Shown here piece by piece: positions 1 through 9,334 of a DNA stretch of 64,000 nt. The notes under the pieces are model-generated. The model saw only the letters and a program-made list of their open reading frames with translations. It had not been told where the DNA came from and ran no database searches. How positions within the stretch are numbered: the stretch's first letter is position 1; each line of letters begins with the position of its first letter. The stretch lies in assembly GCF_035917455.1 (NCBI RefSeq), contig NZ_CP109078.1:8354001-8418000 (forward strand), written 5' to 3'. The position numbers were made by a program, and so were the translations under genes. Source of the DNA: Micromonospora sp. NBC_01796. GTDB lineage: Bacteria; Actinomycetota; Actinomycetes; Mycobacteriales; Micromonosporaceae.

Positions 1-1359
1 ATGCGCGCCCTCACGCACGACATCGGGACCCTGATCGCACAACTCCCACCCGGCGCCGACCAGGCACGGGCGATGACCGCGATCGCGCAGTCGGCGTACC
101 TGCGCGACGACCTCGATGCCGCGCTGGTCTGGTCCGACCGCGCGCTGGCGCTGGCGGACGAGTTCGACCTGCCAGCCGTACGCCTGGCCGCGCTGATCGA
201 GAAGGGCTCGACGCTCACCGAGCGCCCGCAGACCGCCGCCGACGGCCGCAGGATCCTGTCCACCCTGGTGAACGAGGCCGAAGCCGCGGGCGAGTGGGTG
301 TTGGCCGCCCGTGCCCTCAACGCCCTGGTGCACGGCGAGCCACCCACCTCGCCGGTCGAGCACGCCGAGACCCTGGAACGGATGCGGGTCAACGCCGAAC
401 GGGCCGGTTTCGAGTCACTCGCGGTGGCCACGTACTTCCAGGGCCGAGCCCGGCTCGCGTTGCGGGCCGGCGACCTGGGCACCGCGATCGCGGCCCTGGA
501 GGAGGGGCGCGAACAGGACCGCAGCTACCGGCGCCGGGGCCGCTGGGCCGACTACCACGGGGTCTTCCTCGCCGGGCTCTACCTGGAGGCGGGCGACCTC
601 GACCAGGTCGAGCAGCTCATCACCGACCTGGCGGCGCTGCCCAACAACCCGTCGACCACGATTCCCGGGCTGGCGTTCCACCTCGCCTGCCGTCGCGCCG
701 ACCTTCCCGCTGCTGAAGCGAGCCTGGAGGTGCTGATCGCGGCGATGGACGAGCAGGCGTGGCGCAGCGGTGAGCAGGCTCACGACCTGATCTCCGCCGC
801 GCTGGAGATCGGCCTGCCGACGGACCGGCTCGATCAGATGGCCACCGCGCTACTCGACTCCAACGTGTGGGACGCCTACCGGACACTCGTCGACGCCCAG
901 CTCGCGGAGGCGCACGGCCAGCACGCCGACGCACTGGCCGGCTACCTGTCCATCGCCGAGGCTCACATCCTGGGGCCGGCGACCCGCGGCACCGTACGCG
1001 TCAACGTCGCCCGCTGTCTGCTCGCGGACGACCGGCGCGAGGAGGCCACCGCGCAGGTGGAGGCCGCCGCTCCCCTGCTGGCGCAGTGGCGGGGCTGGCG
1101 GGTGGACCAGCTCGCCCGGGTACGCGCCCGGCTCGGGATGGCGCCGGTCGACGCGGCACCAGCGGTCACCGGCCCGGCCGCCCTGACCCCCCGGGAGCGG
1201 GAGGTGGCGGTACTGATCAGCGACGGGCTGACCAACACGGAGCTGGCCCGGCGCCTCTACATCTCACCGAAAACCGCCGCCGTTCACGTCTCGAACATCC
1301 TGCGGAAGCTCGGCGTCTCGTCCCGGACCGAGGTGGGCGACCTCGTCGGTCGGCACTGA
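1..1359 (+). CDS. LuxR-family (LAL-type) transcriptional regulator, probably N-terminally truncated
   Basis: A 452-residue reading frame begins at the first base of the window. Residues 1-385 are an alpha-helical, TPR-like repeat region of the sort found between the AAA ATPase and the DNA-binding domain of LAL regulators. Residues about 388-450 are a LuxR-type helix-turn-helix, with a TPREREV start and the recognition-helix stretch ISPKTAAVHVSNIL. No Walker motifs are present. Typical LAL proteins are 850-1000 residues, so the Met at base 1 may be internal and the true gene may start upstream of the window. A TPR-LuxR protein without an ATPase is the alternative. Its target genes cannot be inferred. 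Confidence 0.75.
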   Translation: MRALTHDIGTLIAQLPPGADQARAMTAIAQSAYLRDDLDAALVWSDRALALADEFDLPAVRLAALIEKGSTLTERPQTAADGRRILSTLVNEAEAAGEWVLAARALNALVHGEPPTSPVEHAETLERMRVNAERAGFESLAVATYFQGRARLALRAGDLGTAIAALEEGREQDRSYRRRGRWADYHGVFLAGLYLEAGDLDQVEQLITDLAALPNNPSTTIPGLAFHLACRRADLPAAEASLEVLIAAMDEQAWRSGEQAHDLISAALEIGLPTDRLDQMATALLDSNVWDAYRTLVDAQLAEAHGQHADALAGYLSIAEAHILGPATRGTVRVNVARCLLADDRREEATAQVEAAAPLLAQWRGWRVDQLARVRARLGMAPVDAAPAVTGPAALTPREREVAVLISDGLTNTELARRLYISPKTAAVHVSNILRKLGVSSRTEVGDLVGRH

Positions 1360-1423
1360 ACCAGGTCCCTGGCCGCCACCGACCTCTCCCCGCCGCGGCC
1401 GACGTCTCCCCGCCGCAGCCGCA

Positions 1424-1459
1424 GCCAACGCCAACGCCAACGCCAACGCCAACGCCAAC
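1424..1459. repeat. GCCAAC hexanucleotide tandem repeat
   Basis: Six uninterrupted copies of GCCAAC lie between the convergent ends of the LuxR regulator and the SDR gene. A second short duplication, TCTCCCCGCCGC at 1385 and 1405, sits just before it. It is intergenic, so copy number could vary without changing a protein. No function is evident. Confidence 0.85.
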
Positions 1460-1522
1460 GGCGGGGAGCGTCGAACAACCGCGGCGGGTCGTGTGCCGGC
1501 GGCCAGTCGGTGACCACCGGGT

Positions 1523-2428
1523 TCAGAGGTAGCTGACGCCGGTCAGTCCCTCCGCCGCCGTCCAGAGCCGCTTGCCGACGGCCGGATCGGCGGCCTCCCG
1601 GCTGAGCCGGGCCTCGGTGACCGGGCCCCGCGTCTCCCAGAGCCCGGCCGGGCCGAAGAACTGGCCGCCCCGCACACCGGGCTCGGTCGCGGCGCGCAAC
1701 TGCGGCAGCGCGCCCCGCTCCACCGACTGGGTGACGAGCAGGCCGAGCGAGGCGATCACCTGCCCGAACCGACCACGGTGCGCCCAGGCACGCGGAGTCA
1801 GGTTGGTGCGGGTGAGACCGGGGTGGGCCAACGCGCTGACGATCGACGATCCGACGGCGCGCAGGCGGCGGTCCAGTTCGATGCCGAAGACAGTGGTGGC
1901 GAGCTTGGACCGCCCGTAGGCGGTAGCGCCCCGGTAACCGCGCTCGAACATCAGGTCGTCCAGGTCGAGGTGCGCGTTCCTGTGGGTGATCGAGCTGAGA
2001 CTGACCACCCGGGCCTCCCGGGCCGCGGTCAGGTTGCCGAGCAGCAGACCGGTCAGCGCGAAGTGGCCCAGCATGTTGGTGCCGAGCTGCAGCTCGAAGC
2101 CGTCGGCGGAGGTGCGGCGCGGGCCGAGCAGGACCACGCCGGCGTTGTTGACCAGTAGGTCGATCGCCGGGTGGTCGGCGCCCACCTTCGCGGCGAACGC
2201 CCGTACCGAATCGAGACAGGCCAGGTCCAGCTCCCGCACCTCGACGTCGCCGCCGATCCGGCGGGCGGCCTCCTCGCCGGCGGCGGTGTTGCGGACGGCG
2301 AGCACGACGTGGGCGCCGTGGCGGGCCAGCTCGTTGGCGGTGACCAGGCCGAGGCCCGAGTTCGCGCCGGTCACGACGGCGACCCGGCCGTGCTGGTCGG
2401 GGATGCGGTCGGCGGTCCATCCGGTCAT
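1523..2428 (-). CDS. short-chain dehydrogenase/reductase (retinol-dehydrogenase-like)
   Basis: A 301-residue classical-type SDR that would use NAD(P)(H) to oxidise or reduce an unidentified small alcohol or ketone in the cytosol. Visible motifs: cofactor-binding TGANSGLG at residues 20-27, NNAG at 94-97, the catalytic Ser in the VVSLSS strand near 145, and YGRSK with Tyr171 and Lys175. The length and the extended C-terminal region match the retinol dehydrogenase/WW-domain-oxidoreductase-like SDRs common in actinomycetes. It is divergent from an MmyB-type regulator at 2557, an arrangement usual for such regulators and the SDR gene they control. The substrate is unknown. Confidence 0.9.
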   Translation of the reverse strand: MTGWTADRIPDQHGRVAVVTGANSGLGLVTANELARHGAHVVLAVRNTAAGEEAARRIGGDVEVRELDLACLDSVRAFAAKVGADHPAIDLLVNNAGVVLLGPRRTSADGFELQLGTNMLGHFALTGLLLGNLTAAREARVVSLSSITHRNAHLDLDDLMFERGYRGATAYGRSKLATTVFGIELDRRLRAVGSSIVSALAHPGLTRTNLTPRAWAHRGRFGQVIASLGLLVTQSVERGALPQLRAATEPGVRGGQFFGPAGLWETRGPVTEARLSREAADPAVGKRLWTAAEGLTGVSYL

Positions 2429-2476
2429 CTGCTGCTCCCAAGGTGTCGGCGGTAGACCGACGACGCTAGGAGCAAC

Positions 2477-2521
2477 ACGACCGGGTTCGGTCGTCCCCCG
2501 TTACCCAGGTCTGCCGGACCT
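2477..2521. promoter_or_regulatory. divergent SDR/MmyB promoter region with two inverted repeats
   Basis: The 128-bp gap between the divergent SDR and MmyB-like genes holds two inverted repeats: ACGACC-N6-GGTCGT at 2477-2494 and AGGTC-N5-GACCT at 2507-2521. Their place between a regulator and its likely target makes them candidate operators. That role is inference from position and symmetry. Confidence 0.45.
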
Positions 2522-2556
2522 ACCCTGGGCAACCGGCGAGGCGCCACACTTGCGGC

Positions 2557-3432
2557 ATGACCCATCCGTACGCGCGTGAACTCGGTGATTTCCTTCGCGC
2601 CCGGCGCGGCCGGCTGCATCCACACGACGTCGGCCTGGTGCCGGGCGGCCGACGCAAGGTCACCGGGCTGCGACGCGAGGAGTTGGCCCTGCTCGCCGGG
2701 CTGAGCACCGACTACTACCAGCGAATGGAACAGGGCCGGGAGGTACGCCCGTCCGACGACGTCCTGGACGCGCTCGCTGGCGCGCTCGGCCTCGACGACG
2801 AGGAACGCCGGCACCTGTTCACGCTGGCCCACGCCGCCCGCCGGCCGATGCCCGCCCGGACGGACCACGGTCCGGAACAGGTGCCGGACAGCACCCGGCG
2901 GCTGCTGCGGGTGATGGACACCCCGGCGGTCGTGCTCGGCCGGCACCTCGACCTGCTCGCCTGGAATCCCCTGGCGGAGGCACTGCTCGGCGCCCCGGAC
3001 GCCTACCCGGCCAACCGGCTCAACATGCTCCTGCTGATGTTCGACGACCCGCTGACCGGCGGTCGAACCTGCCCGGACTGGGAGCGCCAGGCCCTGGACT
3101 ACATCGGCATGATGCGCGCCGCCGTCGCCACCGACCCCACCCACCCCCGCGCCACCGCGATCGTCGGTGAGCTGAGCATCCGCAGCGCCGAGTTCCGGCG
3201 GCTGTGGGCCCGGCACGACGTACGCGAGTCGGTCAGCGGCACCAAGACCTTCCGGGTTCCCGAGGTCGGCGACATCGTCCTGGCCTGGGACACGTACGCA
3301 CTGCCGGGAAATCCCGGTCCGGTCATGCTGGTCTTCACCGCCGAGCCGGGCAGCCCCGACGCGGACCGGCTACAACTCCTGGCGTCGTTGCACGCGACCC
3401 GCTCGGCACTCGCCAACAAGCACTCCGCATAG
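2557..3432 (+). CDS. XRE-family regulator with MmyB-like ligand-binding domain
   Basis: A 291-residue protein with an N-terminal helix-turn-helix (about residues 8-75, including the VTGLRREELALLAGLSTDYY stretch typical of this family). It is followed by a PAS-like MmyB ligand-binding domain (about 100-285). The family usually represses or activates a neighbouring oxidoreductase gene in response to a small, often fatty-acid-like ligand. It diverges from the SDR at 1523-2428 with paired inverted repeats in between, which fits local control of that gene. The start follows the conserved N-terminal alignment of the family. Confidence 0.9.
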   Translation: MTHPYARELGDFLRARRGRLHPHDVGLVPGGRRKVTGLRREELALLAGLSTDYYQRMEQGREVRPSDDVLDALAGALGLDDEERRHLFTLAHAARRPMPARTDHGPEQVPDSTRRLLRVMDTPAVVLGRHLDLLAWNPLAEALLGAPDAYPANRLNMLLLMFDDPLTGGRTCPDWERQALDYIGMMRAAVATDPTHPRATAIVGELSIRSAEFRRLWARHDVRESVSGTKTFRVPEVGDIVLAWDTYALPGNPGPVMLVFTAEPGSPDADRLQLLASLHATRSALANKHSA

Positions 3433-3481
3433 GAGACGCACACGGTGCAAGCTGGTCGGAGTTCCCGGAATTTTCGCGCCC

Positions 3482-3867
3482 ATGGACCGTCTTGCAGAGA
3501 CAGCCTTTCGTCTGCCCGGCACTGCCGACTCCGGCGTCATCCTCGAAGGACTGCGGACGTTGCTTGCCGAGGTCGCCTACGCCTCGTTCGATTCCGCCGG
3601 TAACGTACCCTCAGCCCACCGCTGCCCGTCGACGCCCTGCCGGTGACGACCATTCGAATGGCCGAGGTACAGGCACCGGAGGTCGTTCTCGACACGGTCC
3701 ACACCATCGGGCTGCGGGGCGACGGGCAGGTCCCGTACACCGAGGGTTTGGAGATGGCGGACCTGGTACGGCGTCTCGACGGGCACGTCGTACGCGTCGA
3801 CCACACGGGCGTGAACCTGCCCGCCAGCGAGATTCCCCTCGGCCAGTGGCGGAGCCGAATCCGTTGA
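3482..3867 (+). pseudogene. two overlapping mini-ORFs, possibly one frameshifted small gene
   Basis: A 54-codon frame starts at ATG 3482 and ends with TGA at 3644-3646. A second frame starts at GTG 3643 and runs 74 codons to 3867. The two share GTGA, a pattern that can couple translation, but both halves have protein-like composition and could equally be one protein of about 125 residues broken by an indel near 3600. The second frame has no in-frame start further upstream because of a TAA at 3601. No family is recognised. It sits between the MmyB regulator and a methyltransferase, both on the same strand. Confidence 0.35.
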
Positions 3868-3889
3868 TCACCCGCAGTAGGGTGCCCCT

Positions 3890-4666
3890 ATGGAACGGGA
3901 CATGCGGCTACGTGAGGCATCGTCATTCGGCGCGGCGGCAGTCGCGTACGCCGAGCACCGCCCGGACTACGCGCCGGCCGCGGTGCGCTGGGCCCTGGAG
4001 CCCGCGTCCGGCCCACGAGTGCTGGATCTCGGCGCCGGAACCGGCAAGCTGACGGCCACGCTGGTCGCGCTGGGCGTCGACGTCATCGCGGTCGAGCCCG
4101 ACCCGGCGATGCTGGCCGAACTGCGCCGCGCGCAGCCGGCCGTCCGGGCCCTGTCGGGTAGCGCCGAGGCGATACCGCTGCCGGACTCCTCCGTCGATGC
4201 CGTGCTGGCCGGAAACGCCCTGCACTGGTTCGACATGGCCGTCGCGGGACCCGAGATCTCCAGGGTCCTCGCACCCGGCGGGATCCTGGCCGGCCTGTGG
4301 AACGTCATGGACAACCGGGTCGACTGGGTAGCCGGCCTCGATCGGGTCAGCGGAAGCGCGGCCATCGGCCCACGTGACACCCTCGGCAACTGGCGAGCCG
4401 CGACGGCGGGCCTGCACCTTCCCGAGACGGGCGTCGCCCGGTTCGGCTCGCCGGAGCAGGCCGAGTTCCCGCACGGGCAGCGGCGCACCGCCGACTCCCT
4501 CGTCGCGACGATCGCGACCCGCGCGGGGATGCTCGTCATGCCCGAACAGGAACGAGAGGCCACGCTCGGCCGGATCCGCGCTTTCCTCGCGAGCAGACCG
4601 GAGACCGCAAGCGGCGAGTTCACCCTGCCGATGCTGACCGGCGTCCTGCGTACGCGGCGGCGGTGA
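3890..4666 (+). CDS. class I SAM-dependent methyltransferase
   Basis: A 258-residue Methyltransf_11/UbiE-like protein. The SAM-binding motif I is LDLGAGTG at residues 45-52, followed by the acidic end of beta-2 (VEPDPAML) and the motif around LAGNALHWFD. It resembles the uncharacterised actinobacterial methyltransferases that act on small molecules. The substrate cannot be read from the sequence. A start at Met5 (3902) is possible. It is transcribed with the mini-ORFs upstream, but no clear partner enzyme sits next to it. Confidence 0.85.
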   Translation: MERDMRLREASSFGAAAVAYAEHRPDYAPAAVRWALEPASGPRVLDLGAGTGKLTATLVALGVDVIAVEPDPAMLAELRRAQPAVRALSGSAEAIPLPDSSVDAVLAGNALHWFDMAVAGPEISRVLAPGGILAGLWNVMDNRVDWVAGLDRVSGSAAIGPRDTLGNWRAATAGLHLPETGVARFGSPEQAEFPHGQRRTADSLVATIATRAGMLVMPEQEREATLGRIRAFLASRPETASGEFTLPMLTGVLRTRRR

Positions 4667-4695
4667 AACCATCGACCACCCGATCCAAGCCTGAA

Positions 4696-4769
4696 GGAAC
4701 CCACGCAGAAGCGGCGGAACGGGCTATTGACCGGCTGCGGTAGCCCAGTGAGAATGCACCGTGGGTTCC
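4696..4769 (+). promoter_or_regulatory. long-range inverted repeat covering the start codon of the BASS transporter
   Basis: GGAACCCACG at 4696-4705 is exactly complementary to CGTGGGTTCC at 4760-4769, which contains the GTG start codon (4761) of the transporter gene. In the mRNA this could form a 10-bp stem closing a 54-nt loop and hide the start. A regulatory role is inference. A downstream start codon would weaken the idea. Confidence 0.3.
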
Positions 4770-5663
4770 GCGTTGATCATATCCAGCCTGCCGTTTGCTC
4801 TCGGCGTTGTCATGCTCGGCCTGGGCCTCAGCCTGGCGGCGGACGACTTTCGGCGGGTGCTCCGGAACCCGAGGGCGGCCGTGGTCGCACTGCTGTGCCA
4901 GATCGTGGTGATGCCGGTGATCTGCTTCGGCCTGGTGCTCGCGTTCCGGCTCCCGCCGGAGCTGGCGGTCGGAATGATGCTGCTCGCCGCGTCGCCCGGT
5001 GGTCCCACGGCCAACCTGTACAGCCACCTGTTCGGCGGGAACGTCGCGCTGAGCGTCTCGCTCACCGCGATCAACTCGGGGCTGGTCGTGGTCACCATGC
5101 CGATCGTGGTGAACCTGTCGGCCGGGTACTTCCTGCCCGACGGTGCCAGCCTCGGGCTGCAGTTCGACAAGGTCGTACAGGTCTTCGTGATCGTGGTCGT
5201 CCCGGTCGCGGTCGGGATGCTCCTGCGTACGCGGGCGCCCGAGGTGGCGCAGCGGCTCAACCGCCCGGTCCGTGCGCTGTCCGTCGTGGTCCTGCTCGTG
5301 GTCATCGGCGCCGTGCTGTACGGGGAGCGGGCCAACCTCGCCGGCTATTTCGTCTCGGTCGGGCTCGCGGTGCTGGCCTTCAACGTCGTGAGCCTGCTGA
5401 TCGGCTACGCCGGGCCGCGCCTCGCCGGCGTCGACCGCCGCGCGGCGATCTCGGCCGGGTTCGAGATCGGCATCCACAACACCGCGTTCACCATCACCAT
5501 CGCGCTGAGCCCGGCGCTGTTGAACAACCCCGAGATGGCCATCCCCGGCGCGGTGTACGGCATCATCATGTTCTTCACCGCGGTCACGTTCGGTTGGCTG
5601 GTCACCCGTCGCCGGGCCCAGGAGTCCGTACCCGGTGAACCGACGCCGGTCGAGCTCAGGTGA
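4761..5663 (+). CDS. bile acid:sodium symporter (BASS/SBF-like) family transporter
   Basis: A 300-residue membrane protein with about nine or ten hydrophobic helices. The family signature regions are visible, including the ASPGGPTANLYSHLFGGN stretch near residue 74 and the IHNTAFTITIALSP stretch near 239. The family moves organic anions such as bile acids, pantoate or pyruvate-like acids with sodium. The substrate here is unknown. The GTG start at 4761 lies inside a potential RNA stem. The gene ends in a 4-bp GTGA overlap with the downstream BTAD/AAA regulator, so the two are probably translated together and the regulator may respond to the transported compound. Confidence 0.85.
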   Translation: MGSALIISSLPFALGVVMLGLGLSLAADDFRRVLRNPRAAVVALLCQIVVMPVICFGLVLAFRLPPELAVGMMLLAASPGGPTANLYSHLFGGNVALSVSLTAINSGLVVVTMPIVVNLSAGYFLPDGASLGLQFDKVVQVFVIVVVPVAVGMLLRTRAPEVAQRLNRPVRALSVVVLLVVIGAVLYGERANLAGYFVSVGLAVLAFNVVSLLIGYAGPRLAGVDRRAAISAGFEIGIHNTAFTITIALSPALLNNPEMAIPGAVYGIIMFFTAVTFGWLVTRRRAQESVPGEPTPVELR

Positions 5664-8600
5664 ACGTACCCGTGCCCCCGGCCGGCGCCGAACCCCTGCG
5701 TCTGCGGATCCTCGGCCCGTTGCGGATGTGGCGCGGCGCCGCCGAGCTGGATGCGGGCCCCCGGCAACAGGCGTATCTGCTGGCCCTGCTCCTGGCCCGG
5801 ACCGGCCAGCCGATCACGACGAGCGAGTTGATCGAGCTGATCTGGGGCGACGACGTCCCCACCAGCGCGCTCAACATCATCCAGAAGTACGTCGGCGCAC
5901 TGCGGCGCCTGCTCGAGCCCGGGATCCCCGCCCGGGAAACCGGCTCGTACCTGCACCGTCGCGGCAACGCGTACCTGTTCAGCGCCGGCACCGGCACGCT
6001 GGACCTGGTCGCCTTCCGGGAACTGCTCGCCGCCGCCGGGGCTGCCCTGACGCAGCAGCATCACGAAGCGGCACTCGAGCACTACGTCGACGCGCTCGGC
6101 CTCTGGCACGGCCCCGCGGCGGAGGGGTTCACGCACGCGACACCGGCGATGGCGATCTTCGCCGCTCTCGACGACGAGTTCCACGCCGCCTGTACGGCCG
6201 CGGCCGACCTGGCCGTCTCACTACGCCGACCGGAGCAGGTGCTCCCCGCGTTGCAGCTCGCCACCAAGATGGCACCGTTCCACGAACCCGTACAGGCCAG
6301 CCTCATCGCCACCCTGGGCGCCGCCGGACGCCAGGCCGAAGCACTGTCGGCGTTCCGCGTACTCCGGGAACGCCTGGCCGACGAGCTCGGCATCGACCCC
6401 GGACCGGAGCTGCAGGCCGCATACCTGCGGGTGCTGACGCAGGCCCCGACATCCCCGCCCGATTCGGTCACCAGCGGTAAGGCCGGTGGCGCTCCCGCGC
6501 GGAAGGCGGCCGGGCTGATCGGCCGGGCCGAGGAACTCTCCGTGCTGCGGCAATCCATGGAGGCGGCACTCGCCGGCGGCAGCGGGCTCGCCGTCGTCGA
6601 GGGCGAGCCGGGCGTGGGCAAGACCCGCCTGCTGGAGGAGGCCGCCGACGTGGCGGAGCAGCACGGCGCGCGCGTCGTCTGGGCCTCCTGCCTGGAAGGC
6701 GACGGAACCCCCTCGATGTGGCCGTGGGAGCAGGCGCTCACCATCGTCATCGACAGCCTGCCCGCGTCGGCGCGGGAGAAGTGGCTGTCCAGCGAGCTCG
6801 GCAGCCTCCTGGAATCGCGGGACGACGACGGGTCGCCGGTGGTCGCCGGGGGTCGCGCCCAGTTCCGCCTGTTCGAGCAGGTCGTCACCGTCATCGGTCA
6901 GGCCTCGGCCGAACGGCCGATACTGCTCGTACTGGACGATCTCCAATGGGCCGACACCGCCTCGCTCCAGCTGTTCGGCCACCTCGTGGGCCGGCTGCCG
7001 ACCGGCACCGCGATCATCGGCGCCCTTCGCGATCGGGCGCCCACCCCGGGCTCCGACCTCTCGCGGGCGCTCGCCGTCGCCAGCCGGCTGCCCAGCCACC
7101 GCAGGATCCGACTCGGCCCGCTCAGCCTGGCCGACGTGGCGGAACTCATCCGCCGCGAAGCCGGACACGAGCCCGGCGCCGACGTTGCCCGCAGCATCCA
7201 CGCCCGTACCGCCGGCAATCCCTTCTACGTCCGGGAGCTGTCCCGGCTGCTCAACGACCGTGGCGCGCTCGCCGACGACGAGGCGCCGGTGCGGGCCGGG
7301 GTGCCGTCGACGGTGCGGGACGTCGTCCGTGGCCGGATGGCCGGCCTCGACGACGGCGCCCGCGATCTGCTCCAGATCGCCGCGCTCATCGGTCGCGACG
7401 TCGACCTCGGCCTGCTCGCCCGGGCCGCGGACGCCGACGCCGCGGACTGCCTCGAACGCCTCGAACCGTTGCAGGCGCTGGGTCTGCTCGAAACGAGGCC
7501 CGAGGATCCGTTCTCGTTGCGCTTCGCGCACGACCTGGTCCGCGAGTCGATCACGGAAACGACGGCGCAGCAGCGGGCGATCCGGCTGCACCTGCGCGTC
7601 GCGGACGCGCTCGAAGCAAGCCGGGCGGACGACGAGTCCATCACCGAGCGCCTCGCCTACCACCTGTGGTCCGCCGGCCCCCTTGCCGACCCGGTCCGGA
7701 CCGCGGAGGCGCTCAAGCGCGCCGGCCATCGCGCCGCGACCAAGCTCGCGTTCGCCGCCGCCGACCGACACCTGGAGACGGCCGCCCAGGTCGCGCGGAA
7801 CGCCGGCCTGCCGGAGCTGGAGCTGTCCGCCCTCTCGCTGCTGGCCATCGCCCCGCGCCGGCAGGCCGGATTCGGCGGCACGACGTTCGATCTGCTGGAG
7901 CGTGCCGAACTCCTGGCCCGCCAGCTCGGCCGCGACGTCGAGGCCGCCGGCCTCCTCTTCGCCCGCCTGTTCGGGGCCTACACCTTCCTGGAGCCGGACC
8001 GCGAGTCTCTGGTACGCCGACTGTACGAGCAGGGGGAGGCGTCCTCCGACCCGATCCTGCGGGTGTACGGCCGGCAGGCATGGGGCCTGCACCAGTGGGA
8101 CATCGGCAACATCGGTGAGGCATACCGGTACTTCATGGCGAACGACCCCGCCGTGCTGCACGGCGCCGTCTCATCGCACAGCGAGACCCCCGTCCGGCGT
8201 GACGTCTCGGGTGAGTGGCCCGGCTGGCGTGCCGTGGTGACCGCACTGCGCGGCGACGCCGGGACGGCGGGCACCATGATCGACGAATGGAACGGCCCGG
8301 CCGACCCGCTGGGGGTCGCGACCTGGGCCTACTACATCACCATCATCGCCTCCATGGCCGGTGACGCGGGCTGGGTGATACGCACGATCGAGCGGTGGAT
8401 GGCCATGGGCACCGGCCGCACCGCCGTCCAGCAGGAGCACTACGTGCGGCTGAACTGGTACTGGGCGCGGGCCCTCACCGGCGACGATCCGGCGGGAATC
8501 GCGGCGGAGGCCGAACAACTGCTCGCCACGACGCTGGTCGACCCGCCGAGGTGGGGCATCGCGTACCACAACGGACTGCTCGCCGAGATGTGGCTGGCCG

Positions 8601-8839
8601 CAGGGAGGCCGGTCGAGGCCGGCACCGCCCTCGACCGGGCGGACCGGGCGCTCGAGGCCCACGGCCAGCGCTACGCCGAAGGACTCGTCCGCCTGCTGCG
8701 GGCGCGCCTGCTCCAGGCCCGGGGCGAGCCCGTCGACGTCGTCCGGGCCGCCGCCGAAGCGGCCCGAGCCTGGTCCGCCGATCGCGAGACCCACCTCTTC
8801 GCCCGCCGGGCCGAGGAGTTCGTGGCCTCCCTCGACTGA
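5660..8839 (+). CDS. BTAD-domain transcriptional regulator with AAA ATPase and TPR region (AfsR/SARP-LAL hybrid)
   Basis: A 1059-residue regulator. Order of parts: OmpR-like winged-helix DNA-binding domain (about 10-100), bacterial transcriptional activation domain (about 105-255), an AAA ATPase with Walker A GEPGVGKT near 315-322 and Walker B LLVLDD near 421, then a long TPR-like C-terminal half. No LuxR domain is present, so DNA binding should come from the N-terminus. Proteins of this build are activators, often of secondary metabolism or uptake genes. It overlaps the BASS transporter by GTGA. Its regulon is not evident. Confidence 0.9.
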   Translation: MNVPVPPAGAEPLRLRILGPLRMWRGAAELDAGPRQQAYLLALLLARTGQPITTSELIELIWGDDVPTSALNIIQKYVGALRRLLEPGIPARETGSYLHRRGNAYLFSAGTGTLDLVAFRELLAAAGAALTQQHHEAALEHYVDALGLWHGPAAEGFTHATPAMAIFAALDDEFHAACTAAADLAVSLRRPEQVLPALQLATKMAPFHEPVQASLIATLGAAGRQAEALSAFRVLRERLADELGIDPGPELQAAYLRVLTQAPTSPPDSVTSGKAGGAPARKAAGLIGRAEELSVLRQSMEAALAGGSGLAVVEGEPGVGKTRLLEEAADVAEQHGARVVWASCLEGDGTPSMWPWEQALTIVIDSLPASAREKWLSSELGSLLESRDDDGSPVVAGGRAQFRLFEQVVTVIGQASAERPILLVLDDLQWADTASLQLFGHLVGRLPTGTAIIGALRDRAPTPGSDLSRALAVASRLPSHRRIRLGPLSLADVAELIRREAGHEPGADVARSIHARTAGNPFYVRELSRLLNDRGALADDEAPVRAGVPSTVRDVVRGRMAGLDDGARDLLQIAALIGRDVDLGLLARAADADAADCLERLEPLQALGLLETRPEDPFSLRFAHDLVRESITETTAQQRAIRLHLRVADALEASRADDESITERLAYHLWSAGPLADPVRTAEALKRAGHRAATKLAFAAADRHLETAAQVARNAGLPELELSALSLLAIAPRRQAGFGGTTFDLLERAELLARQLGRDVEAAGLLFARLFGAYTFLEPDRESLVRRLYEQGEASSDPILRVYGRQAWGLHQWDIGNIGEAYRYFMANDPAVLHGAVSSHSETPVRRDVSGEWPGWRAVVTALRGDAGTAGTMIDEWNGPADPLGVATWAYYITIIASMAGDAGWVIRTIERWMAMGTGRTAVQQEHYVRLNWYWARALTGDDPAGIAAEAEQLLATTLVDPPRWGIAYHNGLLAEMWLAAGRPVEAGTALDRADRALEAHGQRYAEGLVRLLRARLLQARGEPVDVVRAAAEAARAWSADRETHLFARRAEEFVASLD

Positions 8840-9031
8840 CCGGGTTCCCCCGTTGTGATGACGCGGCCGTTACCCACCGCCGATCGGCGCAGGGGTGCCG
8901 ATGCCCGGCTCTGACGGGTCGTCCTGTGACGGGGGCTAGTGAGATCGAGGGAGGCCCGGACACGATTCGTGGACACGTAACTTGACCGGGTGACGGTGCC
9001 GGTCGGTGCCCTCCCCCACCCATCGATGGCG

Positions 9032-9334
9032 TCAGTCCTCCACGGCATTCAGGATGCGAATGTCACGGTCGGCGCCGTCACCGAGCGCCGCGAGTGCCTC
9101 CTGGTAGGCGCGGCTGTGGTACGCCGCGACTGCCGCATCGGCGCTGTCGAAGCGAATGAGGGTCGTACGCAGCGCCCCGGACCCCTCCAGCACATGCACC
9201 GGATTGCCACGAGCGAGGAACACGCCGCCCGCCGCCCTTATCGCCGGCCCCGCCAGCTCGACGTAGCGAGCCAGCTTGGCATCGTCATGGATAGCGGTGA
9301 ACGTGTTGATCCAATAGGCGGTCATGCCCCCCAT
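9032..9334 (-). CDS. DUF1330 family protein
   Basis: A 100-residue protein with the ferredoxin-like dimeric alpha/beta-barrel pattern of DUF1330: an opening AYWINTFTAIHD strand, a central IRFDSADAAVAAYHSRAYQEAL stretch and a short acidic tail. Met1 is preferred because GGAGGGGG lies 4 nt upstream. Met4 is also possible. Members are small dimeric proteins of unknown or minor catalytic role. It stands alone on the minus strand between the BTAD regulator and a sigma factor. Confidence 0.8.
   Translation of the reverse strand: MGGMTAYWINTFTAIHDDAKLARYVELAGPAIRAAGGVFLARGNPVHVLEGSGALRTTLIRFDSADAAVAAYHSRAYQEALAALGDGADRDIRILNAVED

Noticed and set aside
1424-1459. The GCCAAC array as a CRISPR or regulatory iteron
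   Set aside because: The unit is only 6 bp with no spacers, so it is a simple microsatellite.
6221-8161. A 646-codon minus-strand frame opposite the BTAD/AAA regulator
   Set aside because: The plus strand holds a complete regulator with Walker motifs. The antisense frame is a by-product of high GC in the third codon position.
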